From CAZOMR01 sp964580655 (GTDB lineage: Bacteria > RBG-13-61-14 > CAZOMR01): 19,210 nucleotides of DNA. The DNA lies in the NCBI GenBank assembly GCA_964580655.1, contig CAZOMR010000029.1, forward strand, positions 1 through 19,210, read 5' to 3'. The position numbers and the translations under genes are program-made. How positions within the stretch are numbered: position 1 is the stretch's first letter; each line of letters begins with the position of its first letter. Of this stretch, positions 6,252-13,197 are shown piece after piece. The notes under the pieces were generated by a model that was not told where the DNA came from, did no database searches, and saw nothing but the letters and a program-made list of their open reading frames with translations.

Positions 6252-7757
6252 TCACCCATCTCCTATTTTAAGCCCGGCCCTGGCCATCTCCACCGCCTTG
6301 ATCAGTGCCTGCGCCTTGTTCACCGTCTCCTGGTATTCTCGCCCCGGGTCAGAGTCCGCTACCACGCCTCCCCCGGCCTGGATGGTTATCATCCCGTCCT
6401 TGATCAGCATGGTCCGGATAGCTATGCACATGTCCATGTTGCCGGAGAAACTGAAATACCCTACTGCCCCGCCGTAAAAGCCGCGCCGCACCGGCTCTAC
6501 ATCCTCAATGATCTCCATGGCCCGTATCTTGGGCGCACCAGTAAGAGTCCCCGCAGGAAAGGCCGCGCGGAAGACATCGTAACAGTCCCTGTTCCTCGCA
6601 AGCTCGCCCCGGACATTGGACACAATATGCATTACATGGCTGTAGCGCTCGACCATTCCAAACTCGCTCACCTCCACTGTCCCGGTCTTGCACACCCTGC
6701 CCAGGTCATTGCGGCCCAGGTCCACCAGCATGATATGCTCTGCAAGCTCCTTGGGATCATGCAAAAGCTCACGCTCAAGCGCCGTATCCTCCGATGGCGT
6801 TTTGCTTCGTGGACGGGTGCCGGCAATGGGCCTCAGCTCCGCGCGCCGGCCCTCCACACGGATCAGAACCTCCGGCGAAGACCCTACAAGGGTCTCACTG
6901 CCAAGACGCAGGAAAAACAGGTACGGAGATGGATTGATGTGCCGCAACGCCCGATAAAGCTCAAAAGTGTCCACCCTCGCAGGCGCCCGGTATCGCTGGG
7001 AAGGAACCACCTGGATAATGTCCCCCCGCCGGATATGTTCCTTGCAACGCTTTACCACTTTCCTGTATTCGGCCGGACTGAAATTGCTCTTGAACCTCAA
7101 TTCGCCCTGATCAAACCCTGCAGGACTCACGGATACCGGCGCGCGAAGGTCCTTGATGATCCGGTCTATCCGCTGGATCGCCTCGTCATAGACCGCCTTT
7201 GCCCTGCGCTGATCAGTAAGGTGAGTGTTCACAACCACCTTGATGGTATGCCGGACATTGTCAAAGATGATTATGGTGTCGGTAATGAAAAAGTGCGAGT
7301 CCCAGGAGTGTAGCTCGTCCACCGTGTTGTCTGGAATTTTCTCAAAATACCTGACCATGTCGTAGGCAAGATACCCTACAGCGCCGCCGGAAAAACGCGG
7401 CAGGCCCGGAACCTCAACAGGCTTATACTCGGAAAGCAAACCCTTGAGCGGCTCAAGCGCATCCTTGAACCCTGTAATAGTCTCGGCCCTGGTCCCCCGG
7501 ATGATCTCGGCATGAGTCCCCTTACTGCGAAAGATCACTTGAGGGTTTGACCCGAGAAAGGAGTACCGAGCCCACTTCTCCCCGCCCTCCACGCTCTCAA
7601 ACAGAAAGGCATATTCCCGATCGGAAAAACGCAGGAAAGCACTCACAGGGGTCTCAAGGTCCCCGAGTATCTCGCCGTAAACCGGAATCAGGTTGCCCTT
7701 CCCGGAAAGCCGCCTGTATTCGGAAAAGCTCGGCTCGTATAGCGTTCTATATGACAT
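6252..7757 (-). CDS. trpE: Anthranilate synthase component I
   Basis: The 501-residue protein converts chorismate and ammonia to anthranilate, the first step of tryptophan synthesis. The N-terminal domain has the FLFESVEGGEKWARYSFLG region that includes the LxES-type tryptophan feedback motif; the C-terminal chorismate-binding domain shows PIAGTRPRSKT, DLGRNDLGRV, GAPKIRAMEII and the final AGGGVVADSDPGREYQET block. Length and motifs are standard and the gene appears intact. The start ATG lies about 9 nt downstream of the -10 box at 7771-7766, so the mRNA should be leaderless, with no Shine-Dalgarno. trpG follows within a few bases. No trp attenuator (leader peptide with tandem Trp codons) is possible with such a short leader. 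Confidence 0.95.
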   Translation of the reverse strand: MSYRTLYEPSFSEYRRLSGKGNLIPVYGEILGDLETPVSAFLRFSDREYAFLFESVEGGEKWARYSFLGSNPQVIFRSKGTHAEIIRGTRAETITGFKDALEPLKGLLSEYKPVEVPGLPRFSGGAVGYLAYDMVRYFEKIPDNTVDELHSWDSHFFITDTIIIFDNVRHTIKVVVNTHLTDQRRAKAVYDEAIQRIDRIIKDLRAPVSVSPAGFDQGELRFKSNFSPAEYRKVVKRCKEHIRRGDIIQVVPSQRYRAPARVDTFELYRALRHINPSPYLFFLRLGSETLVGSSPEVLIRVEGRRAELRPIAGTRPRSKTPSEDTALERELLHDPKELAEHIMLVDLGRNDLGRVCKTGTVEVSEFGMVERYSHVMHIVSNVRGELARNRDCYDVFRAAFPAGTLTGAPKIRAMEIIEDVEPVRRGFYGGAVGYFSFSGNMDMCIAIRTMLIKDGMITIQAGGGVVADSDPGREYQETVNKAQALIKAVEMARAGLKIGDG

Positions 7758-7765
7758 TGCATTTC

Positions 7766-7794
7766 ATTATCAGGGCTTGTATGCGAAAAGTCAA
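7766..7794 (-). promoter_or_regulatory. trpE promoter (leaderless)
   Basis: On the minus strand TTGACT (7794-7789) is followed after 17 bp by GATAAT (7771-7766). The ATG of trpE begins at 7757, so the expected start point falls at about 7759-7757, at or within three bases of the initiation codon. Confidence 0.7.
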
Positions 7795-7831
7795 ACCCAT
7801 CAAGCCGCATGGCTTTGACAGGATAGAATGA

Positions 7832-7860
7832 ATTAAGCTAATACCTGGTATTAGCTTAAT
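7832..7860. repeat. 29-bp perfect palindrome between divergent promoters
   Basis: Arms of 14 bp, ATTAAGCTAATACC (7832-7845) and GGTATTAGCTTAAT (7847-7860), surround a single T. It lies between the divergent promoters for trpE (-35 at 7789-7794) and for the antitoxin gene (-35 at 7878-7883). Such a long, AT-rich, spacer-free palindrome suits a dimeric repressor operator better than a terminator hairpin, but no regulator is encoded beside it. It does not match the TrpR operator. Confidence 0.75.
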
Positions 7861-7877
7861 AGCTTTATCAGCTTTGC

Positions 7878-7906
7878 TTGAATTTTCAGGACGGCAATAC
7901 TAGAAT
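7878..7906 (+). promoter_or_regulatory. Promoter of the DUF433 antitoxin gene
   Basis: TTGAAT (7878-7883), 17-bp spacer, TAGAAT (7901-7906). The start would be near 7913, leaving a short leader that still contains the GAGAAG ribosome site used for the ATG at 7929. Confidence 0.6.
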
Positions 7907-7928
7907 ATATATATAGATGAGAAGAAAA

Positions 7929-8168
7929 ATGAATGAAGGCTTGATAGTTGTAGATACGAAGATAATGATGGGCAAGCCTGTGATAAAGGGCACCCGGATC
8001 ACGATGGAGCTGATCCTTGAGAAGCTTGGCGCGGGCGAGACCGAGGAGCAGATTCTGGATGAGCACCCCGGGCTTACACGCGAAGCGATTCATGGGGCCA
8101 TCGCCTTTGCCGCAAAACCCCTGAGGGCCGATGTTGTCTATCCGGTTTCCGGAGCTTCTGAAAGTTGA
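7929..8168 (+). CDS. DUF433 antitoxin (VapB45-like)
   Basis: The 79-residue product matches the DUF433 pattern throughout: VVDTKIMMGKPVIKGTRITM, then ILEKLGAGETEEQILDEHPGLTREAI, then FAAKPLRADVVYPV. DUF433 proteins are antitoxins with a winged-helix-like fold that usually precede a DUF5615 PIN-like toxin. An ATG at 7917 is possible but has no ribosome site, whereas 7929 has GAGAAG upstream. The last six residues (SGASES) look off-family and are probably read from toxin-gene DNA in the wrong frame, because the toxin gene right behind it is deleted except for its tail. It may therefore be an orphan antitoxin with only an autoregulatory or no role. Confidence 0.85.
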   Translation: MNEGLIVVDTKIMMGKPVIKGTRITMELILEKLGAGETEEQILDEHPGLTREAIHGAIAFAAKPLRADVVYPVSGASES

Positions 8169-8262
8169 GATTGTTTCAGATGCCATCAATAATCATGGCG
8201 ATGAGCTTAAAGAGTGCTTTTCAGTTATAAATCCGGCCCTCGTGCGAATAAGGAGAATCTGA
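8143..8262 (+). pseudogene. C-terminal remnant of a DUF5615 PIN-like toxin
   Basis: The frame starting at 8143 reads RFPELLKVEIVSDAINNHGD..., then ELKECFSVINPALVRIRRI and a stop at 8260-8262. This is the characteristic tail of DUF5615 PIN-like toxins, which end with an FSVI/FAVV strand followed by an RIR motif. The N-terminal part carrying the PIN active-site acidic residues (the family begins with a short KFLVDxNLP-like strand) is absent; the frame overlaps the antitoxin stop by 26 bp in another frame. About 40 codons remain, so the toxin cannot be active. Confidence 0.75.
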
Positions 8263-8313
8263 ACTCGGGCGGAAAAGGACGCAAAGTTTTAATGTTAAAA
8301 GGCTAAGCGGGTA

Positions 8314-8342
8314 TTGACCGGAGTAAAAGCAAAAAATATACT
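8314..8342 (+). promoter_or_regulatory. Promoter of the barrel-LolA-ABC operon (leaderless)
   Basis: TTGACC (8314-8319), 17-bp spacer, TATACT (8337-8342): five of six matches in each box. The predicted start at about 8349-8350 coincides with the ATG at 8350, so the first gene is expected to be leaderless. No Shine-Dalgarno is seen upstream of that ATG. Confidence 0.7.
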
Positions 8343-8349
8343 TTCAGAA

Positions 8350-9498
8350 ATGAAGCTTCATCCCTTTTGCATCTGCGTTCTGATTGTCCTTTCTGCAGGG
8401 GCTGGCCGGGCTGAATTGCTTGGCTACGCCGAAGCCCGCGGCTTCGGCCTTGCCGGGGTCTCGGCCGGGGACAAGATGAATTACATCATCCTGGAGAGGG
8501 TCCGGCCTACCTTCACCGATGACCTGGAACCTGTTCCTCACACCAGCCTCACCGTCACGGCTCAACTATACTTCCAGCAGGGCCGCAACCATCCCGAGAT
8601 AGAGGAGATGGATGATTACCTCACCATTGAGAGGCTCTACCTTGATTCCTTTTTTGAGAGCTTTGACCTGCGCATTGGCCGGCAGGCGGTGAACTGGGGC
8701 TCTGCCCTGATCTGGAATCCTACTGACCTGTTCCGCGAGGTGTTCCTTACTGACTACTGGGCCGAGCGAAAGGGCATCAATGCGGCCAAATTCTATGTTC
8801 CCCTGTCCGGGAACTCGCACTTGACCGCGGTCGTGGCAACAGGTGATACAAGCGGGGTTGACAACCGCTACGGGTTGAAGCTCGGCACCACATGGAAGGA
8901 ATCCGACCTGGCCGCGGTCTTCATGGATGACACGGTATCCGACCGGCTGGTCTGGGGACTGGACATCAAGGGCCAGTTCAAGATAGGTTACTGGCTTGAG
9001 GCCGCATGGTTCGCGCCAAAGGACAAAGACCTGGATGAGCACCTGGAGGCCGTGGTCGGTGTGGATTATTCATTCCCGGTAAAAGGCGGGCTGATCCTAC
9101 AAGCACAGTATTACCATGACGGAAGCGGCGAGAAGCTGAGAGAGGATTACGACTGGATGGCGGTCCTTGCCAATACCAGGTTCGGCCTGGCCGAGGACTA
9201 TGCCTCAATCATGGCCTCGCTGGCCTGGGATGAAGAGGTATCCATGGCCTTGCTCGGTATCTCAAACCTGGACGACAGCACCTGGATCATCACCCCTTAC
9301 CTTAACATGACCCTCCCTCATGACCTCCAGCTCAACATCGGGGCCAATATCCCTCTCGGCCCGGAACCCGGGGAGTTTCGACCCGGAGATAAACCGGAAG
9401 AACTGACGGATGACCCGCTTCTGCAGACCGCGCTCTCGGAATACTTGCCGGAATTGCCTGAAAGCGTCTATTATATATGGCTGAGATGGAGCTACTGA
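8350..9498 (+). CDS. Outer-membrane beta-barrel protein, unassigned family
   Basis: The 382-residue protein has a signal peptide (MKLHPFCICVLIVLSAGAGRA, about 21 residues), then a series of alternating, aromatic-rich amphipathic strands (for example LTVTAQLYFQ, FDLRIGRQAVNWG, LILQAQYYHDGSG) and ends ...YYIWLRWSY, the C-terminal aromatic signature of outer-membrane barrels. It contains IGRQAVNWGSALIWNPTDLF, a motif reminiscent of DUF1302/alginate-porin-like barrels, but I do not claim that family. A TTG at 8314 in frame is the promoter -35 box, so the ATG at 8350 is chosen. It leads an operon with a LolA-like protein and Lol-type ABC transporter, suggesting it is the outer-membrane partner or acceptor of that system. 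Confidence 0.8.
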   Translation: MKLHPFCICVLIVLSAGAGRAELLGYAEARGFGLAGVSAGDKMNYIILERVRPTFTDDLEPVPHTSLTVTAQLYFQQGRNHPEIEEMDDYLTIERLYLDSFFESFDLRIGRQAVNWGSALIWNPTDLFREVFLTDYWAERKGINAAKFYVPLSGNSHLTAVVATGDTSGVDNRYGLKLGTTWKESDLAAVFMDDTVSDRLVWGLDIKGQFKIGYWLEAAWFAPKDKDLDEHLEAVVGVDYSFPVKGGLILQAQYYHDGSGEKLREDYDWMAVLANTRFGLAEDYASIMASLAWDEEVSMALLGISNLDDSTWIITPYLNMTLPHDLQLNIGANIPLGPEPGEFRPGDKPEELTDDPLLQTALSEYLPELPESVYYIWLRWSY

Positions 9499-9501
9499 TG
9501 A

Positions 9502-9569
9502 GGGGTGTGCTAAATGATTGGTTATGGTTATAAGGCCGTAGGAGCGACCAGCCGGTCGCCCCTACCTCT
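9502..9569. mobile_element. Short palindromic element with 11-bp target duplication
   Basis: GCTACTGATGA occurs at 9491-9501 and again at 9570-9580, flanking 68 bp of extra sequence. Inside lies a hairpin at 9538-9565: GTAGGAGCGACC pairs with GGTCGCCCCTAC (11 of 12) around AGCC. Removing the 68 bp plus one repeat copy restores a TGATG stop/start junction between the barrel gene and the LolA-like gene, the compact spacing used elsewhere in this operon. The GTAGGGGC/GCCCCTAC ends are shared with the structure at 16209-16261, marking a small dispersed repeat family without its own transposase. Confidence 0.7.
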
Positions 9570-10332
9570 GCTACTGATGAAAAGAACCTCGCTTTTGATC
9601 TTTACAATGGTGATCGTGTCTGCGCCAACTTTTCTTCCCGCGGTCACAGGAATGGAGATACTAAAGCAGATTGATTCCAACATGCTTTACGAAAAGAGAA
9701 CCGCAACCGCGACAATGACCATCAACAGGCCGAACCGAAAGGCCAAGGTGATGGAGATGACCATCCATTCCGAGGGCCTGGACAAGGCGGCCATAGAATT
9801 TACAGCCCCGGCGCGCGAGAAAGGCACACGGTTTCTAAAACTTGAAGACAACCTCTGGATATACATGCCCTCCGTGGAAAAGGTGATGAAGATATCCGGC
9901 CACATGCTCAGGCAGAGCATGATGGGCAGTGACTTCTCTTATGAGGACTCGGTCCGGAATGAGTCTTTGGAGGACATGTTCTCAGCAGAGCTGGAGCGCG
10001 AGGACCAGGTAAATGGCAGGGCATGCTATGTGCTCAGGCTTTCGAGCAAGAAGCAGGGTGTCAGCTATCCGCATCAGAGGATATGGGTGGACAAGGAATG
10101 GATGATCCCGCTCAGGGAGGACTTGATGGCCCTTTCCGGCAAGGTGATAAAGGAAGTGGAACTCGGAGAGATCAAGGAGATAGATGGAAGGAATATCCCC
10201 ACCAGGATAGTAATGCGGGACCTGCTCAGGAAAGAGACCTCCACTGAGGTTGTGCTCAGGGACATACGGTTCGGGCTGGACATGTCAGAGGACCTGGTCT
10301 TCACAAGACGCTGGCTGGAGCGTGGAAGATAA
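9514..10332 (+). CDS. Outer membrane lipoprotein-sorting protein (LolA-like)
   Basis: The product has the LolA-like fold signature of the 'outer membrane lipoprotein-sorting protein' family (PF17131 type): a signal sequence, then repeated beta strands with AIEFTAPAREKGTRFLKLEDNLWIYMPSVEKVMKI, GSDFSYEDSV, and a C-terminal IWVDKEWMIPLR and TRIVMRDLLRKETSTEV region. The ATG at 9514 has AGGGG (9501-9505) at 8-nt spacing and gives 272 residues; the ATG at 9577 (MKRTSLLIF, 251 residues) is probably the ancestral start but now lacks a ribosome site. The first 21 residues are thus encoded by the inserted element. It should be a periplasmic carrier of lipoprotein or lipid between the ABC transporter encoded next and the barrel encoded before. 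Confidence 0.85.
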   Translation: MIGYGYKAVGATSRSPLPLLLMKRTSLLIFTMVIVSAPTFLPAVTGMEILKQIDSNMLYEKRTATATMTINRPNRKAKVMEMTIHSEGLDKAAIEFTAPAREKGTRFLKLEDNLWIYMPSVEKVMKISGHMLRQSMMGSDFSYEDSVRNESLEDMFSAELEREDQVNGRACYVLRLSSKKQGVSYPHQRIWVDKEWMIPLREDLMALSGKVIKEVELGEIKEIDGRNIPTRIVMRDLLRKETSTEVVLRDIRFGLDMSEDLVFTRRWLERGR

Positions 10333-10361
10333 TAGACCCTGCAGGATATGGAGGAGAGAAG

Positions 10362-11051
10362 ATGACCATCGCTCGCCTTGAGGATGTGAGCAAGGAGTAT
10401 CAGACCGGAAAGCTAACGGTTCCGGCGCTGAAGGATGTCAACCTGGAGATCAAACAGGGGGAATTTCTTTCCATAGCCGGGCCATCGGGTTCCGGAAAGA
10501 CCACCTTACTCAACCTGCTCGGATGTCTGGATGTGCCCACGAGGGGCAGGGTTTTTCTCAATGGAACCGACACCGCGTCCTTGAAGCCGGATACCCGCGC
10601 GGAAATCCGGCGCCATGAGATCGGCTTCATCTTCCAGAGCTTCAACCTCGTGCCGGTATTGACGGCTCTCGAAAATGTGGAGTTTCCCCTGACCCTGCTC
10701 GGCCATGTCTCCGCGCAAGACCGCAAGGCCCGTGTCGAGGGTCTGCTCAAAACCGTGGGTCTGCAGGATATGATGCACCGCCGCCCCCCGGAGCTTTCCG
10801 GGGGCCAGCAACAGCGCGTGGCCATAGCCAGGGCATTGGTAAAAAGGCCGAAGATGGTCCTTGCGGATGAGCCCACGGCTAACCTGGACTCAAAGACCGG
10901 CGAGACAATACTCCAGCTTATGAAGGACATCAACGAGAAACAGGGAACCTCTTTTGTATTCTCCACGCATGACAAGATGGTGATGGATTACGCCCAGCGC
11001 CTGATCATCCTTCGCGACGGCATGATAGCCGAGGATCAAAGGAGGCAATAA
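10362..11051 (+). CDS. LolD/MacB-type ABC transporter ATPase
   Basis: The 229-residue ATPase belongs to the LolD/MacB/FtsE group. All motifs are intact: Walker A GPSGSGKTT (40-48), Q-loop FIFQSFNL (about 89-96), signature LSGGQQQR (145-152), Walker B MVLADEP (165-171) and H-loop STHD (201-204). GGAGGAG precedes the ATG. Its stop codon touches the start of the permease gene (TAATG), so both are co-translated. It powers the FtsX-like permease(s) rather than a substrate channel, acting on the inner face of the cytoplasmic membrane. The LolA-like gene upstream points to lipoprotein or lipid extraction; macrolide/MacB-type efflux is the alternative but no MacA-like adaptor is present. Confidence 0.92.
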   Translation: MTIARLEDVSKEYQTGKLTVPALKDVNLEIKQGEFLSIAGPSGSGKTTLLNLLGCLDVPTRGRVFLNGTDTASLKPDTRAEIRRHEIGFIFQSFNLVPVLTALENVEFPLTLLGHVSAQDRKARVEGLLKTVGLQDMMHRRPPELSGGQQQRVAIARALVKRPKMVLADEPTANLDSKTGETILQLMKDINEKQGTSFVFSTHDKMVMDYAQRLIILRDGMIAEDQRRQ

Positions 11052-12301
11052 TGGCTGGGCTTTTAAGGCTAGCCTTCCGCAATGTTTTCAGAAACAGGCG
11101 CCGGTCTATCATCACCCTTGCCGCGATTGCGCTCGGTCTGTTCTCGCTGGTGGTAACCCAGGGGATGATAAACGGCATGGGCAAGCAGTCCGAGCTCAAC
11201 ATCATCAATTACGATACCGGGCACATGAAGATATATCGGATAGGCTTCGCTGATGAGGATGCCGGGTATGACCTGGAAAAGAGCATTGCTGATCCGGGCG
11301 AGGTCATAGCGGAGCTTTTGAAGTTGCCTGAGGTTCAGGCCGCAACAGGCCGGATAATGTTTCCAGCCTTGATCATCTGTCGCGGAGAAAGCATGCCCGC
11401 TATCGCCACGGGCATTGACATTTTAAACGACGGCAAGGTCTTCGGCCTGGCCGAGACCATCATTGAAGGAAGATTTCTAAAACCCGGGGAAAACGGTGTG
11501 CTTGTGGGTGAAAAGCTGGCCAATATTTTTCAACTCAAGCCAGAAGACTGGATCACTCTGCAGGCCCGGACAAGGCCAGAGCCCGGTGAAATCAGCCCGA
11601 TCCAGGCCCTGGATTTTGAGGTAAAGGGCATCATATCTACCGGCAATCCCAAGATTGACGGGCTGAATGTCTTCCTGCCTTTGAGCGTGACCCAGGAGTC
11701 CATGCTCATGCCAAACATGGTCACGGACATCACTCTTCGGCTAAGCTCGCTTCGCTACCTGGCGCGGGTAGAGGATGAAATAAATTCAAGGCTTGCCCCT
11801 GGAGAATTTGAAGTCAATACCTGGATTGACCTGGCCGAGAGTTTTCTCGCCCTGCATCGTATGAAGAGAATCGGGACCGCGGTCTTTCTCGCAATCTTCG
11901 TGATCATCACCGCGGTCGGGATAGTCAACACAATGCTTATGGCCAGCTTTGAGCGGACAAATGAGATCGGAATGATGGCCGCCATGGGAATGAAGGCCGG
12001 AGAAATCCGGAGATTGTTTCTCGTGGAGGGCGGCATCCTCGGGGCTATGGGATCAGGCATAGGGGTGCTCCTCGGGAGCATACTCACCTATCTCGGAGAA
12101 GTTTACGGGATAAACATCTCGGCCATCTGGGGCGATGTGGATGTGGGGTATCCTATCAGGGGCCTATGGTACACCGATCTCACACCGGGCCTTGTCATAG
12201 GCGCCTTGATCTTCGGAATCGCCATCTCGGTTATCGCCAGCTATTACCCGGCCCAGCGTGCGGCTAAGCTGGAGCCAACGGAAGCATTAAGACATGTATA
12301 G
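11051..12301 (+). CDS. LolC/E (FtsX-MacB) family permease 1
   Basis: The 416-residue permease has the LolC/LolE layout: an Arg-rich cytoplasmic start (LAFRNVFRNRRRSIIT), a first helix (about 18-38), a large periplasmic MacB-PCD domain (about 40-270), then three helices in the FtsX domain (VFLAIFVIITAVGIVNTMLM; the GGILGAMGSGIGVLLGSILTYL stretch; LVIGALIFGIAISVIASYYPA) and the conserved YPAQRAAKLEPTEALRHV ending. The NEIGMMAAMGMKAGEI coupling helix that contacts the ATPase is intact. A second, similar permease lies 2.7 kb further on, so a LolC+LolE-like heterodimer is likely. Confidence 0.92.
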   Translation: MAGLLRLAFRNVFRNRRRSIITLAAIALGLFSLVVTQGMINGMGKQSELNIINYDTGHMKIYRIGFADEDAGYDLEKSIADPGEVIAELLKLPEVQAATGRIMFPALIICRGESMPAIATGIDILNDGKVFGLAETIIEGRFLKPGENGVLVGEKLANIFQLKPEDWITLQARTRPEPGEISPIQALDFEVKGIISTGNPKIDGLNVFLPLSVTQESMLMPNMVTDITLRLSSLRYLARVEDEINSRLAPGEFEVNTWIDLAESFLALHRMKRIGTAVFLAIFVIITAVGIVNTMLMASFERTNEIGMMAAMGMKAGEIRRLFLVEGGILGAMGSGIGVLLGSILTYLGEVYGINISAIWGDVDVGYPIRGLWYTDLTPGLVIGALIFGIAISVIASYYPAQRAAKLEPTEALRHV

Positions 12302-12351
12302 AGAGAATTTCAAAGTGCGAAAAGATCGAAGATAGTGACTTGGTGCAAGCA

Positions 12352-12447
12352 ATGGCTGTTAGCAGGTTTGAAGATTTGAAAGTCTGGAACAGTACAACGG
12401 CAAATGCAGGGGATAAACCAGGGGAACATTATCTATTAAAGGGATAA
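12352..12447 (+). pseudogene. N-terminal remnant of a four-helix-bundle (S23/IVS) protein
   Basis: From the ATG at 12352 the frame reads MAVSRFEDLKVWN, the hallmark start of four-helix-bundle proteins of the 23S rRNA intervening-sequence group (RFEDLxVW). After about codon 13 the similarity ends and the frame runs through unrelated Gly/Asn-containing sequence to a stop at 12445-12447. The matching C-terminal part is found 2.4 kb downstream (14815-14943), so this is one half of a split gene. Confidence 0.65.
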
Positions 12448-12510
12448 TGGAAAAATAAGAAGAGAAAGATAAATGGCTTATTCAAAAAATCAAATAGAAA
12501 GATAAAGAAA

Positions 12511-13032
12511 ATGCAAAATTATTTAATTAAACCTATTGGAGTAGTGAGAAGTTATTATAAAAGAGCTTCTTTAACCCTTCAAGATCAAGACCTAAAACTT
12601 AACCATGAAACATTAACTAGAACAAAAACGAATAAAGAGGGCATATCTAAGCTTATTATTAATGAAGAATATAAAGATTGCCTGGATGGAATAGAAGATT
12701 TTTCACATATTATGGTATTATATTGGGCACATCGTATAAATGATGAAGGACGGAATATTACCAGGGTTCATCCAGCAGGCAAAAAAGAGTATCCCTTAGT
12801 TGGGGTATTTGCCACTCGCTCTCCAGTTCGGCCTAACCCTATTTGCGCAACAACAGCACAACTTTTAGAACGAAAAGGTAATGTATTAAAAGTAAAGGGC
12901 TTAGATGCTCTTGATGGAAGCCCAATAATTGATATAAAGTTTCACCATCCTTCTTATGATGCCCCTCCTAATGTAAAATGGGCTGATTGGATGGAGGAAT
13001 TAATAAATTACTTTAGAGAGGAGCTGAAATGA
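12511..13032 (+). CDS. trmO: TrmO-family tRNA N6-methyladenosine methyltransferase
   Basis: The 173-residue protein shows the TrmO/TsaA (UPF0066, PF01980) motifs in order: IKPIGVVRS at the start, LDGIEDFSHIMVLYWAH (about 58-74), RVHPAGK, GVFATRSPVRPNPI (about 98-111) and LDALDGSPIIDIKF (about 131-144). The family uses SAM to methylate t6A37 in tRNA; some stand-alone members have unknown substrates. It is the short, single-domain form without the C-terminal extension of E. coli TrmO. It is the first gene of the AT-rich cassette, and its strongly AT-biased codons differ from the window's core genes, so it was probably acquired with it. The ribosome site is weak (AAAG-rich leader). Confidence 0.88.
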   Translation: MQNYLIKPIGVVRSYYKRASLTLQDQDLKLNHETLTRTKTNKEGISKLIINEEYKDCLDGIEDFSHIMVLYWAHRINDEGRNITRVHPAGKKEYPLVGVFATRSPVRPNPICATTAQLLERKGNVLKVKGLDALDGSPIIDIKFHHPSYDAPPNVKWADWMEELINYFREELK

Positions 13033-13050
13033 AAAATATGAGGATGAATT

Positions 13051-13140
13051 GTGTTAATACCAAAATATGAAAAGATAATTTTTAACGCTCCACAAAGTTC
13101 GCCAAATGGCATATTAACCGAAATTGCCCGCATTTCCTGA
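13051..13140 (+). other. Short GTG-start frame, possible gene remnant
   Basis: In the 165-bp gap after trmO a GTG frame encodes 29 residues, starting VLIPKYEKIIFNAPQSSPNG and ending ILTEIARIS. Its composition is protein-like, but there is no good ribosome site and I cannot assign it. It could be a truncated gene left by cassette rearrangement. The rest of 13033-13197 shows only the GGGAGGTG ribosome site for the next gene. Confidence 0.25.
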
Positions 13141-13197
13141 GGGAAAATAATAAGATTATCAATATTTAAATTCAAAATACCGGGAGGTGCTGATAAG

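Noticed and set aside
6228..7313. 361-codon open frame on the + strand.
   Set aside because: Lies entirely antisense to trpE, whose motifs are intact; the protein reads as an unstructured shadow of GC-rich codons.
7832..7860. TrpR operator in front of trpE.
   Set aside because: The palindrome lacks the CTAG...CTAG core of the TrpR operator and lies about 40 bp upstream of the -35 box.
8314..8349. TTG as start of the barrel protein, adding 12 residues.
   Set aside because: This TTG is the -35 box of the predicted promoter, and the added residues would bury the signal peptide.
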